Source of the DNA: Arcobacter suis CECT 7833
GTDB taxonomy: Bacteria > Campylobacterota > Campylobacteria > Campylobacterales > Arcobacteraceae
Direction: 5' to 3'
Length of the DNA: 64,000 bases
Assembly: GCF_003544815.1 (NCBI RefSeq)
Contig: NZ_CP032100.1
Location: 806,001-870,000 of the forward strand
Shown: positions 37,057 through 46,635 of the stretch, one piece after another
Numbering within the stretch: the first letter of the stretch is position 1
Layout: each line of letters starts with the position of its first letter
Made by a program: the position numbers and the translations under genes
Notes under the pieces: model-generated
What the model was told of the DNA's origin: nothing
Databases searched by the model: none
Seen by the model: the letters and a program-made list of their open reading frames with translations, nothing else

Positions 37057-39201
37057 ATGAAATTAACTAGAAGAGACTTTTTAAAAAATAGCACACTTTT
37101 AACTTCGGCTTTTGTTATTGGATTTCATCTTCCAATAAAAGGAATGGCAGCTCAATTAGAAAATAAAAAAGAAATCATAGAGCCAAATGCTTTTATTAAA
37201 ATTAATAAAGATAATAAAATTACATTTATTCTTGGGCAAGTAGAGATGGGACAAGGAGCATATACAGGAATTGCTATGTGTATAGCTGATGAGTTAGATG
37301 CTTTTTGGGATGAGATTATTTTTGAACCAGCACCTGTAAAAGATATTTATAATATTCCAGGAATGCCTATGATGTTAACGGGTGGTTCTATGAGTATTAA
37401 AACTCAACAACAAAGAGTTAGACTTGTAGGTGCAACTTTGAGATTTATGCTTAAATCTGCTGCTGCAAAAAGATGGAAAGTAAGAGTTTATGATGTAGAA
37501 ACAAAAGACTCATATGTTATAAATAAAAGAACAAAAGAGAAATTATCTTATGGTAGTTTAATTGATGAAATAAAAAATATGCCAATTCCAAGTGATGTGA
37601 AATTAAAAGAAAAAAATGAGTATAACTTAATAGGAACAAGAGTTAAAAGACATCCAATTGAAGTTGAAGAAAAAATAACAGGAATTGCTAAATTCGGTAT
37701 TGATGTTAGACTTCCTGATATGAAATATGCAGCACTCGTACAACCAAGGGTATTTGGTGCAAAAATTAAAAGTTATGATGATTCAATTGCTAAAAATATG
37801 GCAGGAGTTTTAAAAATAAAACAACTCCCAAATGAAAAAATTGCTGTAATAGCAAATCATTGGTATCAAGCAAAACAAGCAAGTGAAGCAATAGATGTTG
37901 TTTGGGATAATGGTGAATTTGAAAAAATTAGTTCAGCTGATTTAGAAAAAGAGTATAAAAGCTATTTAGGTAAAGAAGATTTACCAATAATGAAAAAAGA
38001 TGGTGATAGTAAAACTGCATTTGATAAGGCTTTTAAAGTTGTAGAGGCAGAGTATTCTTTTCCATTTTTAGCCCATGCTCCAATGGAACCACTAAACTGT
38101 ACAGTTCATCATCAAGGTTCTAAAGCATTTATGTCTGTTGGGGGACAATTTCAAACATTATATAGAGGAACAGCAGCAAAGATTCTAGGAATAAATCCTG
38201 AAAATGTTGAATATTATAACAACTATTTAGGAAGTAGTTTTGGAAGACGAGCAAATCTTTCAAGTGACTTTGTTGTAGATGCTGTTTTGGTTGCCAAAGA
38301 TGAAGCTTATCCTATTATGACTTTATGGACAAGAGAAGATGATATTAAAATGGGTTATTATAGACCAATGACTTTAAGTCGTGCAAAAATGGCTGTTGAT
38401 GAAAAAGGAAATATCACAGCTTTTAAAGCTGATTTAATCAATCAATCTTTAACAAAAGGAACAATGTTTGAATCAATGATGTTTAAAGACGGTATTGATA
38501 AAACTCAAAGAGAGGGAATTGAAGACCATCCGTATAAAATATCAAATCATGATTTAAAAGCATTTTGTCCAACTTCACCTGTTACTGTTTTATGGTTGCG
38601 TTCAGTTGGGCATACAGTATCAGCACCCATTGTTGAAAATATAATTGACCAAGCTGCTGTTTCTATAGGAGCTGACCCACTTGATTTTAGAATCAAAAAC
38701 TTACAAAATCCAAGATTTGTAAAACTACTTGAAAATGTAGCAGCTCAATCAAATTGGTACAAAAGAGAAAAAAATAGTGGGTTTGGAGTTGCAATCGCAG
38801 AAAGTTTTGGCAGTATCGTAGCTTATGTGGTAAAAGTAAAAGTTGAAAACAATGATTATAAAGTGCAAAATGTTTGGGCTTGTGTTGATTGTGGAATGGC
38901 AGTAAATCCACTTGGAATTGAAAATCAAATTGAAGGTTCAATTAACTTTACAATTGGATATATTAAATCAGCTCAAATTACTCTAACAAATGGTGCAGTT
39001 GACCAAAACAATTTTTATGATTATGAAGTAAATAGACTAAAAGATGCTCCTGATTCAATCAAAGTTGAAATCATAAATTCAGGTGAAAAAATAGGTGGAA
39101 TAGGTGAGGTTGGAGTTCCTCCGATGTTTGCAGCTGTTATAAATGCTTTAGCTGATGCAACTGGAAAAAGATATACAAAATTTCCAATAAAACTGGGATA
39201 A
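37057..39201 (+). CDS. Molybdopterin large subunit, IorB-like, Tat-exported
   Basis: The 714-residue protein begins with a twin-arginine signal (LTRRDFLKNSTLL) and has the two Mo-binding halves of the aldehyde-oxidase family: GQVEMGQGAYTGIA, HAPMEPLNCTV, SSFGRRANLSSDF and the late GEKIGGIGEVGVPP, where a Glu serves as the usual catalytic residue. The arrangement (no flavin subunit, signal on the large subunit) is that of isoquinoline 1-oxidoreductase/periplasmic aldehyde dehydrogenases. True substrate unknown. Confidence 0.9.
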   Translation: MKLTRRDFLKNSTLLTSAFVIGFHLPIKGMAAQLENKKEIIEPNAFIKINKDNKITFILGQVEMGQGAYTGIAMCIADELDAFWDEIIFEPAPVKDIYNIPGMPMMLTGGSMSIKTQQQRVRLVGATLRFMLKSAAAKRWKVRVYDVETKDSYVINKRTKEKLSYGSLIDEIKNMPIPSDVKLKEKNEYNLIGTRVKRHPIEVEEKITGIAKFGIDVRLPDMKYAALVQPRVFGAKIKSYDDSIAKNMAGVLKIKQLPNEKIAVIANHWYQAKQASEAIDVVWDNGEFEKISSADLEKEYKSYLGKEDLPIMKKDGDSKTAFDKAFKVVEAEYSFPFLAHAPMEPLNCTVHHQGSKAFMSVGGQFQTLYRGTAAKILGINPENVEYYNNYLGSSFGRRANLSSDFVVDAVLVAKDEAYPIMTLWTREDDIKMGYYRPMTLSRAKMAVDEKGNITAFKADLINQSLTKGTMFESMMFKDGIDKTQREGIEDHPYKISNHDLKAFCPTSPVTVLWLRSVGHTVSAPIVENIIDQAAVSIGADPLDFRIKNLQNPRFVKLLENVAAQSNWYKREKNSGFGVAIAESFGSIVAYVVKVKVENNDYKVQNVWACVDCGMAVNPLGIENQIEGSINFTIGYIKSAQITLTNGAVDQNNFYDYEVNRLKDAPDSIKVEIINSGEKIGGIGEVGVPPMFAAVINALADATGKRYTKFPIKLG

Positions 39202-39205
39202 TTTT

Positions 39206-39988
39206 ATGTTTAGTGATAAAGAACATCTAAAATTTATTGAAAAATGTAAAAATGAAAAACTTGATATTGTAGTAACCAGTGTTGTTGAAACACTTGGTTC
39301 TACTTATGCAAAAGCTGGAAATATAATGCTTGTAAATTCAAATGGTGAATTTATAGGTGTTTTAGGAAGCAAATTTTTACAAAATAAAATAGTTGAATCT
39401 TCAATAAAAGCTTTAGAAAATTGTCAAATAGATACATTTGAATCAATTCCTTTAGATGAATCCTCTGGGCATGGAACTTCAAAATATAAGATTGAGCCAT
39501 TTTTTTATGAAGAAAATTATGGCAAAATTTACGAATATATAAAAAAGCCATATTCTGTTTTGATTTTTGGTTCAGGTGCTCATGTGACTTCTTTTATTTT
39601 TATGGCAAATTTAATGTCTTGGAAAACAACAGTTATTGATGTTAAGATTTCTAAAGAGTTTGTAAAAGAGGCTGATGAGGTAATAGAACTTTCAAATCTT
39701 GAAGATATTTTATCTATGGATTTAAACTCTTATGATGCTTCTGTGATTTTAAGTCATAGCCCAAAAACCGATGATATTTATTTAAAAGCTTTGCTTAATT
39801 CAAATATGAATTATATTGGAATGATGGGAAATAAAAAAAATATGCAAAGAATAAAACAAGAGTTTGGTTTACAAAATGACAAAAGATTTTTTGCACCAAT
39901 TGGACTTGATATTGGTGGAAATACTCATCAAGCTATTGCACTTTCTATTTGTTCACAAATAGAAGCCCAAAAAAATGGAAAAATTTAA
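39206..39988 (+). CDS. XdhC/CoxI-family molybdenum-enzyme maturation factor
   Basis: The 260-residue protein has the XdhC-CoxI start (VVTSVVETLGSTYAKAGN) and a C-terminal Rossmann domain (VLIFGSGAHVTSFIFMA, then YIGMMGNKKN and PIGLDIGGNTHQAIALSI). XdhC proteins bind and insert the molybdenum cofactor into xanthine-oxidase family enzymes, matching the gene just upstream. Confidence 0.88.
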   Translation: MFSDKEHLKFIEKCKNEKLDIVVTSVVETLGSTYAKAGNIMLVNSNGEFIGVLGSKFLQNKIVESSIKALENCQIDTFESIPLDESSGHGTSKYKIEPFFYEENYGKIYEYIKKPYSVLIFGSGAHVTSFIFMANLMSWKTTVIDVKISKEFVKEADEVIELSNLEDILSMDLNSYDASVILSHSPKTDDIYLKALLNSNMNYIGMMGNKKNMQRIKQEFGLQNDKRFFAPIGLDIGGNTHQAIALSICSQIEAQKNGKI

Positions 39989-40574
39989 AATGCAAAACGC
40001 TAAAGATTTAGCAGTTGTGATTTTAGCAGCGGGAACTTCTTCAAGATTAGGAGAGATAACAAAACAACTTTTAGTTTATAAAAATGAAACTCTATTAAAA
40101 ATTGCAGTTAAAAAAGCCCTTGAAATCTCAAAAGACGTTTTTGTGATTTTAGGACATGAAAAAGAAAAATGCGAAAAAGAGTTGGAAGATTTTGATGTGA
40201 ATATCATTTATAATCCAAACTACAAAAAAGGAATGGGAACAACACTCTCTTTGGCAATTAGTTGTACAAAAGAGTTTGATCATACTATGGTTATGCTTTG
40301 TGACCAGCCTTTTATTCCAATATCACATTTTCAAGCTTTGAAAGAAAATATTCAAAAAGAAAATATTATTGCTTCTTCATACGAAAAAAGCAAAAGTCCA
40401 AAAGTTCCAGCAATTTTTCCTAAAAAGTATTATGATGAACTTTTAAAACTAGATGCTGATTTTGGAGCAAAAGAGCTCTTACAAAAAGAGAGTTGTATTA
40501 ATATTCAGTTAGAAAAAGATTTTTGTATAGATATTGATACTATAAATGATATTGAATTTTTAAAGGATAAATAA
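39975..40574 (+). CDS. MocA-like molybdenum cofactor cytidylyltransferase
   Basis: The 199-residue nucleotidyltransferase has [27 protein letters not shown] and DIDTINDIE. MocA adds CMP to molybdopterin for aldehyde-oxidase-type enzymes. The start at 39975 overlaps xdhC by 14 bases; an ATG at 39990, one base past the xdhC stop, is equally plausible and neither has a clear ribosome binding site. Confidence 0.85.
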   Translation: MEKFKMQNAKDLAVVILAAGTSSRLGEITKQLLVYKNETLLKIAVKKALEISKDVFVILGHEKEKCEKELEDFDVNIIYNPNYKKGMGTTLSLAISCTKEFDHTMVMLCDQPFIPISHFQALKENIQKENIIASSYEKSKSPKVPAIFPKKYYDELLKLDADFGAKELLQKESCINIQLEKDFCIDIDTINDIEFLKDK

Positions 40575-41572
40575 TGAAATACACAAAATTTGCAAATACA
40601 GACATAAAACTTTCAGCTATTGGTTTAGGTTGTATGGGAATGAGTGCAGCTTATGGACAAAGAGATGATACTGAAAGTATTGCTACTTTAGAGCGTTCAA
40701 TAGAACTTGGAATAAATTTTTGGGATACAGCTGATATTTATGCAAATGGGTCTAATGAAGAGTTGATTTCAAAAGTTTTGACAAAAAATAGAGATAAAAT
40801 ATTTATAGCTACAAAATTTGGTTTTAGAATGAAAAATGATATTGGTGACTCTTTTAGTGGAGATGTTTTCATAGATTGTTCAGTAAAACATATAAAAGAA
40901 GCTGTGGAAAAAAGTTTAAAAAGATTAAATACAGATATAATTGATTTATATTATGCCCATAGAATTGACCAAAATACTCCTATTGAAGAGACTATTGAAG
41001 CTATGAGCCAACTAGTACGTGAAGGAAAAATAAAATATTTAGGACTTAGTGAATGCACAGCTGATGAATTAAAAAAAGCCCATGCAATTCATCCAATTTC
41101 TGCCCTTCAAAGTGAATTTTCACTTCTAACTCAAGATATTAAAAAAGAGATATTGCCACTTACAAAAGAGTTAAATATTACTTTAGTTCCTTTTGCTCCA
41201 TTAAGTCGTGGTCTTATGTCAAATAGTTTAGAAATTGATAAATTAGTTGATAATGATTTTAGAAAAAATCTTCCAAGATATAGTGGAGAATATCTTGAAA
41301 ATAATAAAAATCTTGCAAATGAATTTGCTTTATTTGCAAAAGAAAAGAATTGTACACCAGCTCAACTTGCAATTTCTTGGGTTATAAATCAAAGTGATAA
41401 TATCATTCCAATTCCAGGAACTAAAAGAAGAAAATATTTAGAAGAAAATGCAAGTGCTGTTGATGTGAGTTTGAACTTAAATGATTTAGAAAGAATTGAA
41501 AATATTTTAAAAAAATATCCAAATATAGGTCCAAGATATTCTCAAAGAGAAAATAACTTTGTAAAAAAATAG
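40574..41572 (+). CDS. Aldo/keto reductase
   Basis: The 332-residue TIM-barrel enzyme has [25 protein letters not shown] (catalytic Asp and Tyr), FIATKFGF (Lys), DLYYAHRID (His) and the NADPH-binding [16 protein letters not shown]. It resembles the YakC/AKR13 group, which reduces aldehydes. The start overlaps the preceding stop (TAATG). As the last gene of the operon it links the molybdenum oxidase to aldehyde turnover. Confidence 0.92.
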   Translation: MKYTKFANTDIKLSAIGLGCMGMSAAYGQRDDTESIATLERSIELGINFWDTADIYANGSNEELISKVLTKNRDKIFIATKFGFRMKNDIGDSFSGDVFIDCSVKHIKEAVEKSLKRLNTDIIDLYYAHRIDQNTPIEETIEAMSQLVREGKIKYLGLSECTADELKKAHAIHPISALQSEFSLLTQDIKKEILPLTKELNITLVPFAPLSRGLMSNSLEIDKLVDNDFRKNLPRYSGEYLENNKNLANEFALFAKEKNCTPAQLAISWVINQSDNIIPIPGTKRRKYLEENASAVDVSLNLNDLERIENILKKYPNIGPRYSQRENNFVKK

Positions 41573-41589
41573 TATGTTATAGGTATAAG

Positions 41590-41615
41590 AACAGCTAAAA
41601 ATATGTTTAGCTGTT
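41590..41615 (+). terminator. Terminator after the aldo/keto reductase
   Basis: A perfect 10-bp stem AACAGCTAAA/TTTAGCTGTT with a 6-base loop, followed by TTATGTTGTT, closes the operon. Confidence 0.65.
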
Positions 41616-41703
41616 TTATGTTGTTAAAAAAATTATTAGTCAAATTTGATTAAATATCTATCTATTTAAATTCCTATGATAAAACTTTTAGATTTATATA
41701 TGT

Positions 41704-42057
41704 TTATTTTTGTAGATTTATATGATAAATTGAATTTCTTTTAATTTCTAATTTATCAAGCTGATTTGATAAAAAATATTCAGCAATTCTTTTAATTTTA
41801 TGTTTTGTCATATCTTTATTTAGTTTATTGATAGTAATAAACTTATCAATTTGTTCTTCCCTTGTTTTTTCATCATTGATATGTATATATAATCTTTTAA
41901 TAAAAAGCAAATTTATAGGGATTGAATTATATTCTAATTGTTTTGATGAACAAGTTGAAGAACAAACACCTTCGTATAATCCACCTTTTGAAGACATTTT
42001 TTTCTCACAACATTTACAAGTTTTTACTCCATCACCATTAAACGTAAATGTTTGCAA
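41704..42057 (-). CDS. Small Cys-rich protein, unknown
   Basis: The 117-residue protein starts at TTG 42057, preceded by AAGGGG. Its N-terminus has paired cysteines (CKCCEKKM, then GVCSSTCSS), like a zinc ribbon; the rest is charged and helical. No family recognised. It lies between the metabolic block and the accessory region and may belong to either. Confidence 0.5.
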   Translation of the reverse strand: MQTFTFNGDGVKTCKCCEKKMSSKGGLYEGVCSSTCSSKQLEYNSIPINLLFIKRLYIHINDEKTREEQIDKFITINKLNKDMTKHKIKRIAEYFLSNQLDKLEIKRNSIYHINLQK

Positions 42058-42450
42058 CTTTTCCCCTTTACTAAATTATTTATAATTTTTTTTTGGAAGT
42101 ATAACAAAAAAAATCAGATTATTTTAATTTTTATGCTAAATAATATTCAGTAACACTATTTATAGTGATTTTAAATCAAAAAAAAGGCAAGAGATAAAAA
42201 CCTCTTGCCTTTTTGATAAAGTAGTAATTAAGTGCTTATTCAGCTACTGATACTTCTACTGGTGTACCTTCTCTAATTTACATAATATCTCTTTTTTACT
42301 ATTTTATTCTAAATGATACTATAAGCTCCTAATTATAGGTATTTTAAAAACTATTTTAAAATATAAAATAACTCTTTTATCCTATCTTAACCTATTAAAT
42401 TCTATTATTAGGTGTCAAATAGGTGTCAAAAATATACATAGGAAAATCCA
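42058..42450. other. Intergenic left border of the accessory region (candidate att area)
   Basis: This stretch has no complete gene. On the reverse strand, 42236-42277 encodes a 13-residue C-terminus (IREGTPVEVSVAE then stop), preceded by a stop codon and followed by the terminator at 42181-42214. It looks like the 3' tail of a resident gene left next to an integrase. Two tandem AGGTGTCAAA copies (42410-42430) lie just before the integrase start. Confidence 0.45.
42181..42214. terminator. Strong symmetric terminator
   Basis: A 13-bp perfect stem (AAAAAGGCAAGAG with CTCTTGCCTTTTT) and an 8-base loop. T-tracts on both sides allow use in either direction. Confidence 0.8.
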
Positions 42451-43596
42451 TTGAAAAAAACAAAATTTACAGGTGTTTTTTATAATGAAACAATAAATAA
42501 TGGTAAAGTATTTTACATAAGATATAAGTTAAATGGTAAACCAATTAGAGAAAAAGTTGGGAGTGAGAAAGAGGGCATTAATGCAGCTTATGCAAATAAA
42601 ATAAGAGTTAAAAGAACATTAATAGATAGATTAAAAGAAGATGCACCAATGCTTTTAAATCAAAAGTTACCAACTTTTGATGAATGTTTTAATTTATACT
42701 ATAAATCAATAGAAAATAAAAGTGATAGTCAAAATACTAAAAGAAGATATGAATTACATGTAAAATCGACTTTTAGACATATAAAAATAGATGACATTAC
42801 AACTCAAATGGTAGATGATTTTAAATTAAAAGCTAAGAAGTTAAAAAGTCTCAAAACAGGAAGAGAATATGCTCCTAAAACAATCAATGATTGGATAAAT
42901 ATCATTGGAACGGTTTTTAATTATATGATTTCAAAAAAAGATTTGAATGTTAAAAATCCAGCAATTGCAACTAAAGTAGAAAGAGAAAAAGTTGACAATG
43001 ATAGAGAAAGATATTTAGAATTAGATGAAATTAAAAAGATTTGGGATGCATTAGATAATAGACAAGAATACTTTGATAATCAAATTAGAGATGAAGTAAC
43101 TGAAAATATAAAAGTATTTTTAGCATTAAGCATATCAACTGGAGCAAGATTAAGAAGTGTATTAACTATTTCAAAAGCAGATGTTAATTTAAATTCAAAT
43201 ACAGTAATTATCAAAAATCATAAATCAAATAGAACATATAACGGATATATACATTCTGCATATAAAGAAATAATTGCTAAAAGAATAGAAAAACTTAGTC
43301 CAATTGATTATCTTGTAAATAGTTCTCCTAATGAATTAAATAGAGTTGCAATAAATAAAGTTTTGCAACCAATCTTTGATAAATTATTTAATCAGGGATT
43401 AAAAGTTGAAGATAGTAAACGAAGAGTAGTAATACATACTCTTAGACATACTTTTGCTTCACAGTTAGCAATTCAAGGAACACCAATATATACAATTATG
43501 AGATTAATGGACCATGCAGATATTAGTCAAACTATTAGATATGCAAAATTAAATTCTAATAATGGGAAAGATGCTGTACTTGAATTGAAGTTTTAA
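42451..43596 (+). CDS. Tyrosine recombinase/phage-type integrase
   Basis: The 381-residue protein has an N-terminal arm-binding segment (~1-60), a core-binding SAM-like domain (~70-180) and a catalytic domain with Arg 233 (STGARLRSV), HTLRH (His 329, Arg 332) and Tyr 364 (TIRYAKL). The start is TTG at 42451 with AGGAAAA upstream. It probably inserted the accessory region; its gene points into the island and away from the apparent 3' gene remnant at 42236. Confidence 0.9.
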   Translation: MKKTKFTGVFYNETINNGKVFYIRYKLNGKPIREKVGSEKEGINAAYANKIRVKRTLIDRLKEDAPMLLNQKLPTFDECFNLYYKSIENKSDSQNTKRRYELHVKSTFRHIKIDDITTQMVDDFKLKAKKLKSLKTGREYAPKTINDWINIIGTVFNYMISKKDLNVKNPAIATKVEREKVDNDRERYLELDEIKKIWDALDNRQEYFDNQIRDEVTENIKVFLALSISTGARLRSVLTISKADVNLNSNTVIIKNHKSNRTYNGYIHSAYKEIIAKRIEKLSPIDYLVNSSPNELNRVAINKVLQPIFDKLFNQGLKVEDSKRRVVIHTLRHTFASQLAIQGTPIYTIMRLMDHADISQTIRYAKLNSNNGKDAVLELKF

Positions 43597-43685
43597 TTAT
43601 TAAAATAGACTTAATTATATTAAAATATAAAATCATATATATCTTACAATATACTATAATATAGTACTTTGTGAATAATTTAATT

Positions 43686-43722
43686 TTATATTAATATTCT
43701 ATTATATAGAATATTAATATAA
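43686..43722. promoter_or_regulatory. Long palindrome upstream of the winged-helix gene
   Basis: Two perfect 16-bp arms (TTATATTAATATTCTA and its complement) with a 5-base spacer lie 46 bases before the start of the next gene. This could be an autoregulatory operator or an AT-rich hairpin. Confidence 0.5.
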
Positions 43723-43768
43723 AGTAGAATATATTTTCTATAAAATAAAACATATGGAGGGATTTATT

Positions 43769-44122
43769 ATGTTAGATATTTTGTTTGGTAGTAAAAATGC
43801 AGAAAGAGTATTACAATTTTTGTTAGCAAGAAATAGTGCCTATGCAAGAGAAATAGCATTATTTTACGATGTAAGTCCCTCTGTAATTAAAAAACAATTA
43901 GAAAAATTTGAAACAGGAAGTATTATTGTTGGTAGAGATATTGGAAATATAAGAATTTATGAATTAAATCAAAGAAATCCATTTATTAAAGAACTTACTG
44001 CGTTATTAATAAAGTCTAGATCTACTTACGAGCCAGAGGAAAGAGCTAAATTAGTTAGAAAAGATAGAAGTAGACCCAGAAGTAAAAATAAACCACTTAT
44101 TCAAAGAAAAGATAATATTTAG
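43769..44122 (+). CDS. Winged-helix DNA-binding protein
   Basis: The start is ATG 43769 because GGAGG sits at 43756-43760. The 117-residue protein has a winged HTH (~1-75: SKNAERVLQFLLARNSAYA, SPSVIKKQLEKFE, wing GNIRIYELN) and a basic tail (RKDRSRPRSKNK). Similar small wHTH proteins are found next to nucleotidyltransferase-type toxins and on mobile elements; here no such partner follows, only 172 bases of non-coding DNA. Confidence 0.7.
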   Translation: MLDILFGSKNAERVLQFLLARNSAYAREIALFYDVSPSVIKKQLEKFETGSIIVGRDIGNIRIYELNQRNPFIKELTALLIKSRSTYEPEERAKLVRKDRSRPRSKNKPLIQRKDNI

Positions 44123-44294
44123 GATATATTATTTTACAGGCTCATTTTCACTTCGTTTGACACTAGATATTAATTTATATATTAAATCCATTAAAAATTA
44201 GTCAATAGCTTTAAAAGAGCCATTAATTAATTCTATAAATTAGCAAAACTAACAGAAGATTCAAGTATTTAAATGAGGATTGAAGCTAAAAGCT

Positions 44295-45659
44295 TTATTC
44301 CCAAAAACCACTTTCAGAATCTTTTTTTGTTGTAGTTTTTTCAAGTAAATTTTTCTCAATAAATTCCAACCTGTTGTTATAATATTTTCTCAATACTGCA
44401 TCAAGTGTTCCTTTTGAGTATTTCCCATGATGAAATACAAGACCTTTAATTTCATTAGGTAATTTTTCAACATACATTAAAAATGTATCTTTAAATTGGG
44501 AATAAACTTCATTAATAAGATTAATAGCAATATCTTTATCAATTTTAATAATATCTGCAAATTTTAAAAGTATTTGTCTATCAATATTTTTTGTTTTATT
44601 TATAATCTTAAGACCTATATCTCTATCAATTAGTCCTTTATAGATTTTAGTGGTAGAGATATCATAAAATGGTGAAAGTTGTTTATTCTCTTCAGTAGAC
44701 TTATTACTTACATTAATTAAAGATAAGTTTTTTGCATGTAAATCTCCATGTCCTATTACAACTGAAAATATTATAAATTTAAAAAGTATGATTTCCTCTC
44801 CGTGGTTTAAATACTCTTTTGCAGTTTCAAATACCTCTTGCATTGTAACTTTATATTTTTCTGTACTTATTTTATTCATAAGAGTTAATAGTTCTGTATG
44901 ATCAATCTTACTGTCATTATATCTATCGAATCTTTTTATAAAGTAGTGATAATCTATTTCATGTTTAATAATTCCATTATAAGGTACTTTAAAACCAAAA
45001 TCTCTTGCAAGTGTCATAAATAGATGTTCATTGATTAATAAATAAGGTATGTAACTTCTATCTTTATCTTTGTAATCATAATGGGAATAATGCCTATTAT
45101 ATGGTTTCATAAAATAATTACTCAATTTTCCTGAATCATGAGTAATTGTTTTATCTTCCTTATTTATCAAAATTGAGAATTTATATTGAAAACCTGATAA
45201 TCCAATAACCTTTCCCTTTGTTATACCCTCAGGATATAAAGTTTCATTTGAAATATTCAATTCGTAATCTTTTAATATATTAGGAAATTCATAATTATTA
45301 TCCAAGATTTCATCAATTTTTTCATTATATACAAACTTTTCAAAGCTCTCTAGTGGTCTATATGCTTCAAATTCTTCTTGCGAGTAAAATTCGTATGTAC
45401 CATGAACATTCTCTAGATGTAAAAGAATATCTATACTGTTTGTTATTTCATATTGACTTTCCAATAAAATTTTTTGGTCATGTTCTGGGATCATATTTTC
45501 AAATATTGGAAATAATACATCTGAAGTATTAATTTTCTTACTTAAACTTCCTAAATATTGCTCTTTTGGTACAAAATCGAGATATTCAAAAGTAATTACC
45601 CCTTCAGAAGACTGGGTTAAAATTCCTAGAGGTAAAGTGTTTTTGATTACATAAATCAT
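44295..45659 (-). CDS. HipA-like serine/threonine kinase (toxin-type)
   Basis: The 454-residue protein has an N-terminal HipA_1-like region and a HipA kinase domain: GLSGFQYKFS (loop like the HipA SGvQ.K motif), YHYFIKRFDR (ATP-binding Lys/Arg region), catalytic loop HGDLHAKNLS (Asp 306, Asn 311) and metal-binding FYDIS (Asp 343). HipA kinases phosphorylate tRNA synthetases or other targets and are held by a DNA-binding antitoxin, usually HipB. No HipB-like gene adjoins; instead an AbiEi-like gene diverges from it. The residues for activity are all present. Confidence 0.82.
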   Translation of the reverse strand: MIYVIKNTLPLGILTQSSEGVITFEYLDFVPKEQYLGSLSKKINTSDVLFPIFENMIPEHDQKILLESQYEITNSIDILLHLENVHGTYEFYSQEEFEAYRPLESFEKFVYNEKIDEILDNNYEFPNILKDYELNISNETLYPEGITKGKVIGLSGFQYKFSILINKEDKTITHDSGKLSNYFMKPYNRHYSHYDYKDKDRSYIPYLLINEHLFMTLARDFGFKVPYNGIIKHEIDYHYFIKRFDRYNDSKIDHTELLTLMNKISTEKYKVTMQEVFETAKEYLNHGEEIILFKFIIFSVVIGHGDLHAKNLSLINVSNKSTEENKQLSPFYDISTTKIYKGLIDRDIGLKIINKTKNIDRQILLKFADIIKIDKDIAINLINEVYSQFKDTFLMYVEKLPNEIKGLVFHHGKYSKGTLDAVLRKYYNNRLEFIEKNLLEKTTTKKDSESGFWE

Positions 45660-45674
45660 AAAATTAAACTCCTT

Positions 45675-45696
45675 AATTAAGTAAATTTACTTAATT
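45675..45696. promoter_or_regulatory. 22-bp palindrome, hipA-side operator
   Basis: A perfect palindrome centred on AAGTAAATTTACTT. It overlaps by three bases the -10 of the reverse promoter, whose TTGACA is at 45717-45722 (complement), 17 bp from TAAAAT at 45694-45699. Confidence 0.7.
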
Positions 45697-45713
45697 TTAA
45701 CATTATATTTAAA

Positions 45714-45743
45714 ATATGTCAAGGTTTGAAAAACTTGACATAT
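45714..45743. promoter_or_regulatory. Shared divergent -35 region (inverted repeat)
   Basis: ATATGTCAAG and CTTGACATAT are 10-bp arms 10 bases apart. Each arm contains a TTGACA, so the arms are the two -35 boxes. Forward promoter: TTGACA 45735-45740, 17 bp, TAAAAT 45758-45763. Reverse promoter has the same boxes and the same spacing. Confidence 0.7.
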
Positions 45744-45760
45744 AAATATAATACTGATAA

Positions 45761-45782
45761 AATAAAGTAAATTTACTTTATT
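45761..45782. promoter_or_regulatory. 22-bp palindrome, AbiEi-like-gene-side operator
   Basis: A perfect palindrome with the same 14-bp core AAGTAAATTTACTT as the one at 45675, ending 10 bases before the ATG and overlapping the forward -10 by three bases. Confidence 0.7.
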
Positions 45783-45792
45783 AAGAGAAGTT

Positions 45793-46635
45793 ATGAGACA
45801 AGATAAATATACAAGAAATAAAGAAAAAATCCTTGAACATGTAAAAAATCATGGTGTCTTTTCTTTTGAACATATCCCTATGATATTAGAAAACTTAAAA
45901 GATGAAAACCTGCTTCAACAAAGTATGTCTTCAAATATGTTCTATTCTAAACTATTAGAAGATGGGTTAATCTCTTATACAGTAACTTTTAGAGATATTC
46001 AAAAAATAAGATATACACTAGATAAAGAATTTAATATATATGATTTTGCATGCTCTCTTGAAAATAAGAGTTTTTTCCCAATGTTTACATCACTTAATAT
46101 TCAGGGATTATCAAATTATAGAAACAACTTTGTCTTTATTTCTAGAGAAAGAAAAGAGAGAAACAACTTTACTTCAAGAAGTTTAACCCAAGATGCAATT
46201 GATAAAGCATTTACTAGCAACCCAAGAAGAACAAAAGCTCATGATGTTATAAATGGATATAATCTTGTTTCTCTAGAAAGTAATAACACAGGTAGCATTG
46301 GTATAACTAATTATAAAGGTTATAGAGTATCCTCAATTAATAGAGCTTTTGTTGAAATTATAAGTAATATTCACTATTTTGTATCACCTGACAATGTAAT
46401 TAATGAATTCAAAATAATAAAAAATAAATTAGATATTGATGAGATATTTAAAATAATTGAGAAATTTGATTTTATATATCCTTACTACCAACTTGCAGGT
46501 TATTATTTGGAAAAAATTGGGTTTATAAAAGATGAATTATTTAAATTTTATTCAAAAAAAAGTGACTTAATTTTTTATACAGTTAAGAACAAAGAAAGAT
46601 ATAAACTTGATGAGTATTGGAATATAAAATATTAA
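45793..46635 (+). CDS. AbiEi-like transcriptional regulator (putative antitoxin)
   Basis: The 280-residue protein has an N-terminal winged-HTH-like segment (~8-75) followed by a region like the AbiEi antitoxin C-terminal domain (FTSLNIQGL; YRVSSINRAFVEIISN; YYQLAGYYLEKIGF). AbiEi proteins repress their own promoter and neutralise a nucleotidyltransferase toxin. Here the only candidate toxin is the divergent HipA-like kinase. AAGAGAAG precedes the ATG. The AbiEi link is by residue pattern only. Confidence 0.65.
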   Translation: MRQDKYTRNKEKILEHVKNHGVFSFEHIPMILENLKDENLLQQSMSSNMFYSKLLEDGLISYTVTFRDIQKIRYTLDKEFNIYDFACSLENKSFFPMFTSLNIQGLSNYRNNFVFISRERKERNNFTSRSLTQDAIDKAFTSNPRRTKAHDVINGYNLVSLESNNTGSIGITNYKGYRVSSINRAFVEIISNIHYFVSPDNVINEFKIIKNKLDIDEIFKIIEKFDFIYPYYQLAGYYLEKIGFIKDELFKFYSKKSDLIFYTVKNKERYKLDEYWNIKY

